This document shows, piece by piece, positions 49,102 through 58,379 of a stretch of 64,000 bases of DNA. The stretch covers positions 248,001 to 312,000 of the forward strand of contig NZ_FNWQ01000005.1 of the NCBI RefSeq assembly GCF_900108365.1, read 5' to 3'. The position numbers were made by a program, and so were the translations under genes. The stretch is from Chryseobacterium culicis (lineage in GTDB: Bacteria; Bacteroidota; Bacteroidia; Flavobacteriales; Weeksellaceae). The notes under the pieces were generated by a model. The model was given only the letters and a program-made list of their open reading frames with translations, did not search any database and was not told where the DNA came from. Every line of letters begins with the position of its first letter. The stretch's first letter is position 1.

Positions 49102-51296
49102 TGCCACGTTTCCCCTTTCAGTTTTTTGACAGATTCGTTGTAAGAGCACCGCTTTTTTCTTACAAAGAATTTCAGAATAATTTTTCCGGTGAAAATGCAG
49201 CCAACGGAAATTTAGAAAAATATTATAACAACAAGATTTTTAGAGAAGCCATTTATTTAGCTTCTCTTTCTTTGTATGAGGAGATCGAAAAATCTGCAGA
49301 AAACGGACTATTGACCTGTAAAACCCTGAATGAAAGAACAAAAAACGCTTTACTAAAATACTATAACCGTACAAGCACCCGCTGCACACCATTTGGTTTA
49401 TTTTCAGGAGTAGGTACAGGAAAATTTGACAGAGAAAATCAGTTTCCCTCATTCGCAGCGTATGCAAAAGTGAGAGACACAAAACTCGATATGCACTTTT
49501 TAGTCGCGCTGTCAGAGCAGTTTCTTTCAGTTCCATACATTAAAAACCATATCATATTTTTCCCTAACAACAGTATCCACAAAATTGGAAATAAAATCCG
49601 TTTTGTAGAATATGAAAATAAGGCAGGAAAAAGGGATTATATCATTTCCTCCGCTCCGTTTTCCAAAGAATTAGAACATATCTTACAATTTTCTGAAGCT
49701 GGTAAAACAATTGATCAGCTTACCATCACTCTTGTTAATGATGAAATATCTCTTGAAGAGGCACGGGAATTTATTGATGAGCTTATTGAAAATCAGGTAC
49801 TTATAAGCAAACTTAACCCTACCGTTTCGGGAGGTGACTTTCTGGAATTACTAATTTCCATTTTAAACAGAATTGGCGCCCGTCAGGAAAAAGAGATTTT
49901 AGCAGCGCTTAAAAAAAAGGTAAGCAGACTTGATTTACAGTTTGGGAATACAGCAGATGCCTATTCCGACATTGAAGAACTGATCAAAAAACTGAATGTA
50001 CAATATGAAAAAAAGTATCTTTTTCAGACAGATCTTTATTTTGATGAAGAATTAAACTTATCTTATAAGTGGAAAAAAGAACTGAAGAAAGGAATTTCTT
50101 TCCTGAATAAAATTACTGCACCTTACAGTGATACAGCTTTAGAAAAATTCAAAAAGGCGTTTTATGAAAGATTTGAAAATGAAGAAGTTGCATTAGCCCA
50201 TGCATTAGATCCGGAAATCGGCATTGGTTACTTACAAGATGTTTCAGCAAAAGGAGTTCATCCTTATATTGAAGATTTAATCCTGCCGTATTCTGATCAA
50301 AAAAAGGAAATTCAGATTAAGATCAGCCCGATGCAAATGATCCTCAACAGGAAATTACAAAAGGCATATTGGAATAAAGACCATATACTACCATTATCTG
50401 ATGACGATTTTAATGATTTTGAGGAAGACTGGAATCAACTGCCGGATACCCTATCCGTAATGGCCGAAATTGTCTCAGAAAATCAGCAGAAAAAAATATT
50501 TATAAAATCGGTGGGCGGAAATGCAGGAAAATTAATGGGAAGATTCTGTTCAGAAAAATCATCCGTAAAAGATTTAGTGAAAACCATTGCTGAAAAAGAA
50601 CAGGAACTTAATCCGGACAAAATTCTGGCAGAAATTGTACACTTACCTGAATCCCGAATTGGAAATGTGATCAGAAGACCTTCTCTGAGAGAATATGAAA
50701 TCCCCTATCTGGCCAGTTCAGCCTCAGAAAAAGAAAATCAGATATGGGTGGAGGATCTGTACCTGTCCATAAAGAATAACCAATTATTTTTAAGATCAAA
50801 GAAGCACAATAAAGAAGTAATTCCGCACCTCACAAATGCCCATAATTACGCGAAAAATTCTTTGCCTGTCTATCATTTTTTATGCGATTATCAGAATCAG
50901 AATCTAAAGCCTTCTTTATCGTTTTCCTGGGGTAGTTTAGCTCAAATCTATGATTTTCTGCCAAGGGTGGAATATCAGAATATCATCCTGTCTAAAGCAC
51001 GATGGAAAATTGACCGTGAACACATTCACTATCTGGAATCATTGTTTCAATCTCATGAAAAGGATGTTCTCTTACAAAAGGTTGAAGAATGGAGAAAGTT
51101 TAAGCAAATACCACAATGGATACAGTGGGTGAAAGGAGATAATACATTGGCTGTCAATTTTGAAAATTATGATTTAATGCAAATGTTTCTTTCTTCCATA
51201 AAAAATGAAAAAGAAATTATTCTTGAAGAATTTTTACACAATGATCAGTCTGACCATATCAATCAGTTCATTTTTCCACTTTATAAAGACCTATAG
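49101..51296 (+). CDS. Lantibiotic dehydratase, glutamylation domain (LanB-N)
   Basis: A 731-residue protein: start FDRFVVRAPLFSYKEF, YYNRTSTRCTPFGLFSGVGTG (signature of LanB N-terminal domain with RSTPFGLF-like core) and YLPRVEY-type C-terminal elements (IYDFLPRVEYQNIILSKARW). In class I lanthipeptide synthesis this domain transfers glutamate from Glu-tRNA to Ser/Thr. The elimination domain is on a separate gene 5 bases downstream. Cytoplasmic or membrane-associated. Confidence 0.9.
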   Translation: MPRFPFQFFDRFVVRAPLFSYKEFQNNFSGENAANGNLEKYYNNKIFREAIYLASLSLYEEIEKSAENGLLTCKTLNERTKNALLKYYNRTSTRCTPFGLFSGVGTGKFDRENQFPSFAAYAKVRDTKLDMHFLVALSEQFLSVPYIKNHIIFFPNNSIHKIGNKIRFVEYENKAGKRDYIISSAPFSKELEHILQFSEAGKTIDQLTITLVNDEISLEEAREFIDELIENQVLISKLNPTVSGGDFLELLISILNRIGARQEKEILAALKKKVSRLDLQFGNTADAYSDIEELIKKLNVQYEKKYLFQTDLYFDEELNLSYKWKKELKKGISFLNKITAPYSDTALEKFKKAFYERFENEEVALAHALDPEIGIGYLQDVSAKGVHPYIEDLILPYSDQKKEIQIKISPMQMILNRKLQKAYWNKDHILPLSDDDFNDFEEDWNQLPDTLSVMAEIVSENQQKKIFIKSVGGNAGKLMGRFCSEKSSVKDLVKTIAEKEQELNPDKILAEIVHLPESRIGNVIRRPSLREYEIPYLASSASEKENQIWVEDLYLSIKNNQLFLRSKKHNKEVIPHLTNAHNYAKNSLPVYHFLCDYQNQNLKPSLSFSWGSLAQIYDFLPRVEYQNIILSKARWKIDREHIHYLESLFQSHEKDVLLQKVEEWRKFKQIPQWIQWVKGDNTLAVNFENYDLMQMFLSSIKNEKEIILEEFLHNDQSDHINQFIFPLYKDL

Positions 51297-51301
51297 ATAA
51301 G

Positions 51302-52153
51302 ATGATAATCAGAAAATTTCATCCGGGAAGTGAGTGGCTCTATTTTAAAATTTACACCGGAGTCAAAACTGCAGATACTCTATTACAGGAAGCCCTCGAA
51401 CCATTGTTTGAAGAATTAAAAAATCAAGATCTCATTGAAAAATGGTTTTTTATACGATATAATGATCCTAAATCCCATCTCCGGCTAAGATTAAATATTC
51501 GAAATCCAGATAATTATAGCCGCATTTTAGAAATGATTAATTCAATATTTCAGGACTATCTGGAATCAGGAGAAGTCTCTTCTGTCATTATAGACACTTA
51601 CTCAAGAGAAATTGAGCGGTATGGTGAAAATACGATGGAATTTGCTGAGGATCTCTTTTTTAAAAGCAGCGAATTGATTTTAAACTTCCTCGACTACAAT
51701 GATGAAGAAAAGATCATTACTTCTTTATTTTATATAGATCATACTTTATCAGCATTCCATTTTTCCCTTGAAGAGAAAACCGAGTTTGCAAAGCGTGCTG
51801 AAAGTGCTTTCAAATCAGAATTCAATGCAGATAAAAACTTAAATAACCAGTTAAAGAAAAAGTATAATGAATTTTATCCTCAGTACTTTGACTTTATTAA
51901 TTCTGATGAATTTGTAGAAATCAGAGATGTAATAAAAAGTACGGTCACTGAAATTACAGCAGCTCCTGAAGAACTTGTAAAATTGGAAAAGGATAATCTA
52001 TTAGAAATAAAACTCAGAGATTTCTTGAAAAGCATTTTTCATATGCATATCAACAGGTTGTTTATTTCCCATCAAAGACTATTTGAAATGGTGGTTTACG
52101 ATCATTTGCTGCGTTTTTACAAAACCCAGAAAGGATATTTGTTAAAAAAATAA
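51302..52153 (+). CDS. Thiopeptide-type/LanB C-terminal elimination protein
   Basis: A 283-residue protein matching the SpaB C-terminal domain: GSEWLYFKIYTGVKTADTLL, WFFIRYNDPKSHLRLRLN and IDTYSREIERYG. It removes glutamate from glutamylated Ser/Thr to give dehydroamino acids. Split dehydratases (two genes) are usual in thiopeptide and some Bacteroidota loci. No LanC, protease or transporter gene follows in the next kilobases. Confidence 0.9.
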   Translation: MIIRKFHPGSEWLYFKIYTGVKTADTLLQEALEPLFEELKNQDLIEKWFFIRYNDPKSHLRLRLNIRNPDNYSRILEMINSIFQDYLESGEVSSVIIDTYSREIERYGENTMEFAEDLFFKSSELILNFLDYNDEEKIITSLFYIDHTLSAFHFSLEEKTEFAKRAESAFKSEFNADKNLNNQLKKKYNEFYPQYFDFINSDEFVEIRDVIKSTVTEITAAPEELVKLEKDNLLEIKLRDFLKSIFHMHINRLFISHQRLFEMVVYDHLLRFYKTQKGYLLKK

Positions 52154-52611
52154 TTTGAAGTTTTTTAGTCACTTAGAAAAATAACTATCTTAAATCTATA
52201 AATAATTAGAAGAAGATTTTATAAAAAATCCGGCTGCGGTTTCAGAATATTACCAGATGGATCGGGAACATGCCTTTTTACAGGCAAAAGATCAGTTACA
52301 ATATTTGATATCAGAGAGAGCCCAGATATTTTATTAGTGGTGAGGAAATCAAAATATCAATCTTTAAAAAAGTAAACAAAAATTCCCTACAGCTAAGAGC
52401 ATACTATTATAGAACTTAGTCTTTTGCCTTCTGGTTATTTTTTCACATTGTAGTTTTTACAAATTAAAAAAACGAAATTGTTTTCATTACGGAAATCCGT
52501 AATGAAAATATAAATCTTTGTCTTAAATATGCTCAAGTATCTTTTATAATAGTCCATGGCATTTATGAAGATACAAGTGTTTATGATTTATTAAACAAAA
52601 AGACAACAATT
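52154..52611. other. Intergenic region with a possible gene fragment
   Basis: About 460 bases. A short frame around 52208-52336 reads PAAVSEYYQMDREHAFLQ and AKDQLQYLISERAQIF then stops; it has protein-like composition but no start, so a gene fragment is possible. The rest is AT-rich and likely holds the promoter of the next gene. Confidence 0.35.
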
Positions 52612-52873
52612 ATGAAAAAATTAATTTTATTAGCAGCTTTCGGAGTTGCTGGTCTTCTTAGTGCAAAAGGAGCACCTGCAAAGAGCTTAAGTCTTAAAAC
52701 TGTAAAATCTTCTAAAACAGTACAATTAAAATCAAAAAAAAACTCCTAAAAGTACCTTTTTCACTTATACTTCTTGTGGCGTAGCTGCCACTACAACTCA
52801 AGACTGGTCTGCTGAACAAGGACAAGTTTGGGCTGATATGGTTGAAGCAATCTATTGTGGAAACGGTTACTAA
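52612..52873 (+). pseudogene. Small secreted Cys-containing peptide, frame broken at an A9 tract
   Basis: ATG 52612 opens MKKLILLAAFGVAGLLSAKG, a signal peptide, and stops after 45 codons at TAA 52747-52749, just past nine A (52734-52742). With one A less the frame continues as TPKSTFFTYTSCGVAATTTQ, then QDWSAEQGQVWADMVEAIYC to a stop at 52871-52873, a complete 86-residue secreted peptide with two cysteines. Either a phase-variable/slippage gene, a real mutation, or a homopolymer sequencing error. It precedes a GLPGLI gene, a pairing often seen in Chryseobacterium. Confidence 0.6.
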
Positions 52874-52948
52874 TCATTAAGAAATAACATTTTTTTATTT
52901 GCACATATACAACTATATGTGCAATTTTTATAATTAAAAACAACATCT

Positions 52949-53797
52949 ATGTCATACTATAAAAAGTTATTTCAATTATTCATTTTATTTTATAGCATTC
53001 CATTTTATTCTCAGTTAAATATAAAAGATTCTTTACGCGGAGAGTTTATTTATTTAATGAAGGCTAAATTAAATAAACTGACTCCTGATCAAACAGATAA
53101 AGAATTTTTTTCATTACAGGTGGCTGATAACCATACTTTTTTTTGCAGTATCAATTCTACAAAGAGAGATTCAGTAGCAGGGGTAGTATCCAAAAAAGCG
53201 ATTAATAATGGAGCTGGTATTTTTGATTTTAGAGGAATACCAATGCCTCAAACAAAGTTTTCTTATCTTATCATACAGTCAAATGAAAACATACAATTTT
53301 TTCAAAGAGTTGCAATGTCATTACTGTCATATAAAGAACCAATAATAAATAATTGGAAACTTATAGATGAAACAAAAGTAATTAACACTATAAATTGTAA
53401 AAAAGCAGAGATATATTTTAAAGGAAGGAAATGGACTGCTTGGTACTCAACGGAAATTCCTCTTCCTTACGGGCCTTATAAATTCAGCGGGCTACCTGGA
53501 CTAATAATCAAAATAACAGATGAAAGGGGAGATTATGATTTTGAGCTTGTAAAATCTGTTTCAAACACTGACTTAAAAGGTAGACTAATAAATATATATG
53601 AAAATAGATATACCAACTCTACCGTAACAACTAAAGCCGAATTGAAAAAAGCTTTACAGAATTTCAGAGAAAATTCATTAGGAATCTTAGAAAGCCTTGG
53701 AACCAATATTACTCCTGAGCAAAGAAAAATTATTGTTGAGAGGCAAAAAGAACTGCAAATCAAGAAAAAAGGAGAAAATCCAATAGAATTAGAATAA
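52949..53797 (+). CDS. GLPGLI family protein
   Basis: A 282-residue secreted protein: signal peptide about 1-21 (LFQLFILFYSIPFYSQ), YKEPIINNWKLIDETKVINTINCKKAEI and WYSTEIPLPYGPYKFSGLPGLIIKI, the motif that names the family. Found almost only in Bacteroidota, usually next to small secreted peptides or TonB receptors. Function unknown; periplasmic or outer-membrane location likely. Confidence 0.9.
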   Translation: MSYYKKLFQLFILFYSIPFYSQLNIKDSLRGEFIYLMKAKLNKLTPDQTDKEFFSLQVADNHTFFCSINSTKRDSVAGVVSKKAINNGAGIFDFRGIPMPQTKFSYLIIQSNENIQFFQRVAMSLLSYKEPIINNWKLIDETKVINTINCKKAEIYFKGRKWTAWYSTEIPLPYGPYKFSGLPGLIIKITDERGDYDFELVKSVSNTDLKGRLINIYENRYTNSTVTTKAELKKALQNFRENSLGILESLGTNITPEQRKIIVERQKELQIKKKGENPIELE

Positions 53798-53828
53798 TCT
53801 CTTCCAAGGATTAGATTATAAAATAAAA

Positions 53829-53853
53829 AACCGCTCACATTATGTAAGCGGTT
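53829..53853 (-). terminator. Terminator downstream of a tRNA remnant
   Basis: AACCGCT...AGCGGTT stem (53829-53835 / 53847-53853) with ACAT/ATGT inside and T6 on the minus strand. It follows the 3' end of a former minus-strand tRNA gene; on plus it can also end the GLPGLI transcript. Confidence 0.65.
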
Positions 53854-53860
53854 GATTTTC

Positions 53861-53879
53861 TGTGGTCCCACCTGGACTA
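53861..53879 (-). other. tRNA 3'-end remnant, probable attachment site of the island
   Basis: On the minus strand AGTCCAGGTGGGACCACA reads as the end of a T-arm (GTCCAGG) plus acceptor strand, followed by a terminator, but nothing upstream completes a tRNA. This is the usual scar of an element integrated in a tRNA 3' end, with the intact tRNA at the far end of the element outside this window. GLPGLI (left) would be native and 53.9-64 kb foreign. No integrase is seen next to it. Confidence 0.55.
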
Positions 53880-53938
53880 CATGCTTGTATTTCTAATAAA
53901 TAGATTATCAATTATATACAAAAATAAAATTTATAACA

Positions 53939-54868
53939 GTGGACACTATAGAGTACACTTTTAATAAATCTATCCCTTTTTGTTTCAACAAATTTACTTA
54001 TTTTGTAAGAGACAACAAAATCATTCTATTGAAAAAGCTTATTACCATTTTTAGCTTCATTAAGTTATTTCATGAAGCATATCGACAAAACTTACCTCTT
54101 GACAATTTTTTAATACAGTTACAAGAATTAATCAATATTGATATAATTGAGCTTATAGAAGCTAACAAAGCTAAAGCAAGTGAAAAGGCTAATGCATGGC
54201 AGGAAGAAGCCTATCGTAATTTTGAAAGAATAGGGAAAATAGGAATTGAGCATTCTAATGGGTTAAATTTGGACATTGAACCCAATCCACTATGGGATTG
54301 TAGTTTCATGAGAGCTCTTAGAACATTTAATGAAAGAAATTTTTATGTTGCTAATTGCTTATCTAATAAAAAAACTTTTGAAGACAACGACAATCTAATA
54401 AAATCTCAAATGAGATTAATGGTTTTTAAAAATGTTTCATTGATATTACCTTCTGATAAACCAGCAAAAGAGTCAACTAATAATACGGATTTCAGTACTG
54501 AAAGTAAAGAATCAAAATTTAGCCCAAAAATTCAGGAAAAATATTTGGATAGATTTATCAGCTCTCTTGTATTGCACACTCTTGATAATAATTCAAAAGA
54601 CAATTTGATAAAACTTTTAAAGGGTGATGATATTAAAGAACCTATAGTATTTTCATGTTCTGCTAATTCTGTTATCTATTTTTTCAGACAAATGCATGAA
54701 GAAGAAATAATATTAACCCCTAAATCCATATCAGGGAAATTCATACAACAACATTTTATGTTTAAATGGAGGGGCAAGTTGGCTTTTCCAAAAGATGACA
54801 GTATCAAAAACTACCTTACACGAACAGAGCCTTCTTCGGTTTCACATAAAATTATTTTAGTCGAGTAA
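53939..54868 (+). CDS. Hypothetical protein at island start
   Basis: A 309-residue ORF starting GTG 53939-53941 (MDTIEYTFNKSIPFCFNKF). Soluble, helical, with a coiled-coil stretch ANKAKASEKANAWQEEAYR (about 79-97), a Ser/Lys-rich linker (about 178-196) and a C-terminal part ISGKFIQQHFMFKWRGKLAF. No family recognised. A repeat-like promoter region and two HTH genes follow. Might be a replication or mobilisation accessory protein; this is a guess. Confidence 0.65.
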   Translation: MDTIEYTFNKSIPFCFNKFTYFVRDNKIILLKKLITIFSFIKLFHEAYRQNLPLDNFLIQLQELINIDIIELIEANKAKASEKANAWQEEAYRNFERIGKIGIEHSNGLNLDIEPNPLWDCSFMRALRTFNERNFYVANCLSNKKTFEDNDNLIKSQMRLMVFKNVSLILPSDKPAKESTNNTDFSTESKESKFSPKIQEKYLDRFISSLVLHTLDNNSKDNLIKLLKGDDIKEPIVFSCSANSVIYFFRQMHEEEIILTPKSISGKFIQQHFMFKWRGKLAFPKDDSIKNYLTRTEPSSVSHKIILVE

Positions 54869-55017
54869 ATACTAAAGTTTGTTAATTTTTATAACTCATA
54901 CATAACACCACAATAACACTGTATTGATGGTGTCATAAAAATGTGTGTATACTTGCACTGTAATTACGATACAGCAATAGCTATTTGCAAGTCTAACAAT
55001 AAAAACATTATACAATT

Positions 55018-55206
55018 ATGAATTTTAAGAATGAAGAACTTCTTACACTATATGACTTAGAAAAGATTTTAAAAAAAGGAAGAACTATGATATGGCAATA
55101 TCGAAAAGAGGGCAAACTTATTCCTTACGGAATGTGTGGAAAAAGTCCACTATTTAGAATGGAAGATGTGGAAGTTTTTTTAACAGAATCACTAAAAATC
55201 AATTAA
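55018..55206 (+). CDS. Excisionase-like HTH protein 1
   Basis: A 62-residue protein: LLTLYDLEKILKKGRTMIWQ-YRKEGKLIP-LFRMEDVEVFL, the MerR/Xis-type winged helix pattern found in recombination directionality factors. AGCAATAGCTATTTGCAA lies about 40 bases upstream, and a near copy precedes the next gene. Confidence 0.72.
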   Translation: MNFKNEELLTLYDLEKILKKGRTMIWQYRKEGKLIPYGMCGKSPLFRMEDVEVFLTESLKIN

Positions 55207-55300
55207 CCATTAACAAATGCATAGAAGTGCTTTAGTTGGCTAAAATAGCAACAAAGCAGTAGCTATTTACAAAACATTAACTAATAAAATAAATAAGACA

Positions 55301-55501
55301 ATGAAATTCGACAACAATCAACTACTAACTCTTGATGATTTAGAAGACATCTTAAAAAAAGGAAGAACTATGCTTTATCAATACAAAAAGATAAACAAGC
55401 TCACCTCATCTGACATGTGCCCATTATTCACAAAGGGAGATATATTAAATTTTTTTGTACAAATAGTACTAAAAACCAATCCAAATGAAAAAGAACATTG
55501 A
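55301..55501 (+). CDS. Excisionase-like HTH protein 2
   Basis: A 66-residue paralogue (LLTLDDLEDILKKGRTMLYQ). The upstream AGCAGTAGCTATTTACAA is also copied, so gene and promoter were duplicated together. The wing region is shortened (the GKSP-like loop is missing), so DNA preference may differ. Confidence 0.7.
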   Translation: MKFDNNQLLTLDDLEDILKKGRTMLYQYKKINKLTSSDMCPLFTKGDILNFFVQIVLKTNPNEKEH

Positions 55502-55637
55502 TAACATTGAATTGAGAGTGTCCGAAAAGAATTCAGTATTAGGTAACTCCATTCAGAGGTATTTCAACTGGACTAACAAAGATGTAATGAAAGTCTTTAG
55601 GATTGAAAAACAGACTGTATTATCAATGGAGCCATGA
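55485..55637 (+). CDS. Small ORF (50 aa) overlapping the second HTH gene
   Basis: ATG 55485-55487 overlaps the end of the HTH gene by 17 bases. The product (MKKNIDNIELRVSEKNSVLG, then RYFNWTNKDVMKVFRIEKQT) looks protein-like and helical. It may be a small accessory gene or the first part of a truncated one. No family known. Confidence 0.4.
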   Translation: MKKNIDNIELRVSEKNSVLGNSIQRYFNWTNKDVMKVFRIEKQTVLSMEP

Positions 55638-55907
55638 CTCCCATCAATTAAAGTACAATATCAAAACCCACTTTTGTGGAATTCCTTTATTGGTTTCCAG
55701 TATGAGAAAATCCATTTTTAATTGTAATTCTCCCCTACTTCATTAAATTGGAAATCAACATTTTACCAAAATTTAAGTTAACGAAAAAGACATAGTGAAG
55801 CACTTTGTACAGCCAATGCTATGTCTTTTTTTCTTAACAAACTCTTAAAAAATTTTAGAAACTCTTGAAATGATGTGTTCACATTATTTGAAACCCCATG
55901 CACAAAT

Positions 55908-57194
55908 ATGAAATTATTAATACCAGAAAATATTAAACAAAAAATATCTGACCTTTCTAAGCTTGAGTACCCTTTTAGATTCAAAGAGGATATAGCTCTA
56001 TACCTTCTTAATCTAATTATCTTTGGCTATTATGGAAAGGATTTTCAAGATGGGGACTACCTTAGTCTTTCATCAAGGATTCTGGAAAAGAATGCAGGAA
56101 AAGGTTATAACAAATACCTTGACCTCTTTCTAGATGAGAAGATTATAGACAAAATCAATTATTCAACTCACGAAAAAAACGGTCATTGCAACCTTTTTAG
56201 ACTCAATGAGAAATGGTGTGACTTTGAGATAATTCACACCCATCCAGTTAAAAACACTAAGATAAGCAAAACACTAAAAGCAAGGGTTTTCCCTTCTGCA
56301 AAACAAAAATATCACCACTTATGGAAATGGTACAATGATAAAAAATTCACTTTTGATACCACAGGAGCAAGGCAAGAACTGCAAAACACAGAGTTTTCAA
56401 AATCAAGACTTTGGATGGAAAACACTATTCTCAACCTTGAACAGGGCTATAAATGGTTTATTTGCCACAGCAAGGACAAAAGGCTCCATACCAACCTAAC
56501 CAATATGAATAAGGAGTTAAGAAAATATCTAAAATACGATGGACAGAGCCTCCAAAACATTGATATTAGCAACTCCCAAATATTCTTTCTGTTGGTATTA
56601 CTACATAAGATTAAGAATAGAAAACTACAAAATACAGAAACAGAATCTAGTATTATCTTAGAACTATCCTTTTTAAGCCTCTGTAATAAGGAGTTTCAGA
56701 GTTTTCATGATTTGGTAGTATCAGGCACGTTTTACAAAGTTTTAGGTGAACGATTGATGAAAGAAAAAGGATTTGGGGACTACTATATCAAAATGGAATA
56801 TGATTATAAAAGTAAGAAAGTTAACTATGTCAGGTTTGATAACCCCAAGGACTTAATGAAGCCTATTGCTTTTGAGATTTTGTTTTCAAAAAACAACCAC
56901 TATACCCCCGAGAAAAAATGGTTTAGAGAACAGTTTCCAACTATTTACAAAGTGATAGAAATCATCAAATCCAAAAATCATAATACCCTAGCCCTACTAC
57001 TTCAAAACCTCGAAGCAGAGGCTATTTTAGACATTACAGCCACCAAGATAAAGGAGTTTAATAAAGACATTCCTATTTATACTATTCATGACTCTATTCT
57101 GACAATTCCAGAGTACACTCATGACGTTAAAAGGATTATGATTGAAAGTATTTTCGAATTTACAGGATTAAAACCCTCCGTTTCTGTTGAATAA
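55908..57194 (+). CDS. Mobile-element protein with family A polymerase-like motifs
   Basis: Start set at ATG 55908 (MKLLIPENIKQKISDL); the frame is open from 55875. About 428 residues. The segment YDGQSLQNIDISNSQIFFL resembles polymerase motif A (xDxSQIxxR) and, 180 residues later, ALLLQNLEAEAILDITATKI with IYTIHDSILT resembles the region up to motif C (HDE/HDS) of family A DNA polymerases. The fingers region is short and the basic residues of motif B are unclear. Probably an element-encoded replication protein; catalytic ability unproven. Confidence 0.55.
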   Translation: MKLLIPENIKQKISDLSKLEYPFRFKEDIALYLLNLIIFGYYGKDFQDGDYLSLSSRILEKNAGKGYNKYLDLFLDEKIIDKINYSTHEKNGHCNLFRLNEKWCDFEIIHTHPVKNTKISKTLKARVFPSAKQKYHHLWKWYNDKKFTFDTTGARQELQNTEFSKSRLWMENTILNLEQGYKWFICHSKDKRLHTNLTNMNKELRKYLKYDGQSLQNIDISNSQIFFLLVLLHKIKNRKLQNTETESSIILELSFLSLCNKEFQSFHDLVVSGTFYKVLGERLMKEKGFGDYYIKMEYDYKSKKVNYVRFDNPKDLMKPIAFEILFSKNNHYTPEKKWFREQFPTIYKVIEIIKSKNHNTLALLLQNLEAEAILDITATKIKEFNKDIPIYTIHDSILTIPEYTHDVKRIMIESIFEFTGLKPSVSVE

Positions 57195-57207
57195 ATAAGA
57201 TAATGAT

Positions 57208-57990
57208 TTAAGGAGTGAAACTTGCTGATTTTAAATCTGAAGTTGGATAGGTTATAACTTTGTTTTTACAAGAGTCCATAATAAAGATATAATCTGATGT
57301 CTTTCTTATAAAATATCTACAACTATCTGTTTCTGAAAGTATTTTTAGAGGCTTATTATCATCTTTTAATACAACATCAAACTTTGGTTTTTCTTTCTTC
57401 CTGCTTTCTGCATCAGTTACTGCATACAGAACACAAAAGAGCATGAAACAAACAGCCCCCATTACAATTCCTTCAATTTTACTTTTAAATAAATAGATTA
57501 AAATTGCAAGAAACAAAAGAATTGATAACCAAAAAGCACCTCTTTTTGGAATTACTTTAAATTCATAAAAGGTAAATACAAGTATGCCTAAACATAATAT
57601 AACAAAAATCAAAATCTGCCAATTCTTAAACTCTTCCTTTTTTTCATCTTCTAATAAAAAGCTAATGATAACAGACAGTAACGGTAATGAAGCACCTATC
57701 AAAAGTATTGCAATTAAAAAAAACAAGACACTTTTCTCATACAAAATAGCAATACAGTCATTTACATTAAAATACAGGGATTCGTAACCAACCCCAAATT
57801 TATTCATGTAAAAAACTAGATAGATAAACCCTGCAAATGGAAAAATTGCCAAAATTGGAATTACCCTTATTGAAACCTGATTATCTAATGGTTTATAAGG
57901 ACTTTTTAAAAATTCTAATACTTTATTACTTAAACGTGGAAGTAACTTCATTTCGTAAATGTGATTTTTAATAACTATTTGATTAGCCAT
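57208..57990 (-). CDS. Polytopic membrane protein
   Basis: A 260-residue protein with about six TMs (about 45-62, 85-110, 125-142, 152-168, 172-195) and a C-terminal soluble tail of 60 residues (KFDVVLKDDNKPLKILSETD). Only minus-strand gene between 53.9 and 60.2 kb, convergent with the polymerase-like gene. Not recognised; an immunity or stress role for a mobile element is possible. Confidence 0.65.
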   Translation of the reverse strand: MANQIVIKNHIYEMKLLPRLSNKVLEFLKSPYKPLDNQVSIRVIPILAIFPFAGFIYLVFYMNKFGVGYESLYFNVNDCIAILYEKSVLFFLIAILLIGASLPLLSVIISFLLEDEKKEEFKNWQILIFVILCLGILVFTFYEFKVIPKRGAFWLSILLFLAILIYLFKSKIEGIVMGAVCFMLFCVLYAVTDAESRKKEKPKFDVVLKDDNKPLKILSETDSCRYFIRKTSDYIFIMDSCKNKVITYPTSDLKSASFTP

Positions 57991-58225
57991 ATCAGAAATC
58001 CAATATAAGAGTTTTTAATGAAATTAAGTTCTATACTTCTTTCTGAAACATTCTAAAAGCTGTTTTACAAAAAATAGATTTTAAACATTCACTTTGAATT
58101 AATATCTTTGTAACTTACTTCAACGAAAAAATAAAAGTGTAAACTTTTGCTTTTGTCTTGTGAATCGGCAAAATTCAACCTTATCACAAAATGCAAATAG
58201 TTTAGCACACTTGTCATGTCATATG

Positions 58226-58309
58226 GCAAGTGGCTATCCTGTTTTATGTGATATGGCTTTGCCGAGCCAACGAGACTAGAGCATGTGAGAAACCACTTGC
58301 TTTTTTTTT
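58226..58309 (+). ncRNA. Structured RNA candidate ending in a T9 run
   Basis: GCAAGTGG (58226-58233) pairs with CCACTTGC (58293-58300), followed by nine T. The 59-base interior holds GGCTTTGCCGAGCC (small hairpin GGCT/AGCC) and GTGATATGGC, a near repeat of CATATGGC just outside. It ends like a Rho-independent terminator with a long complex loop, so a small RNA or a transfer-origin region is possible. Located between divergent genes of the island. Confidence 0.45.
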
Positions 58310-58379
58310 GCCTTTATGGTAACCCATAATGGTATAGGATTATTAAAAATTAATTTTAAAATCAATTAAACTATTTGAT

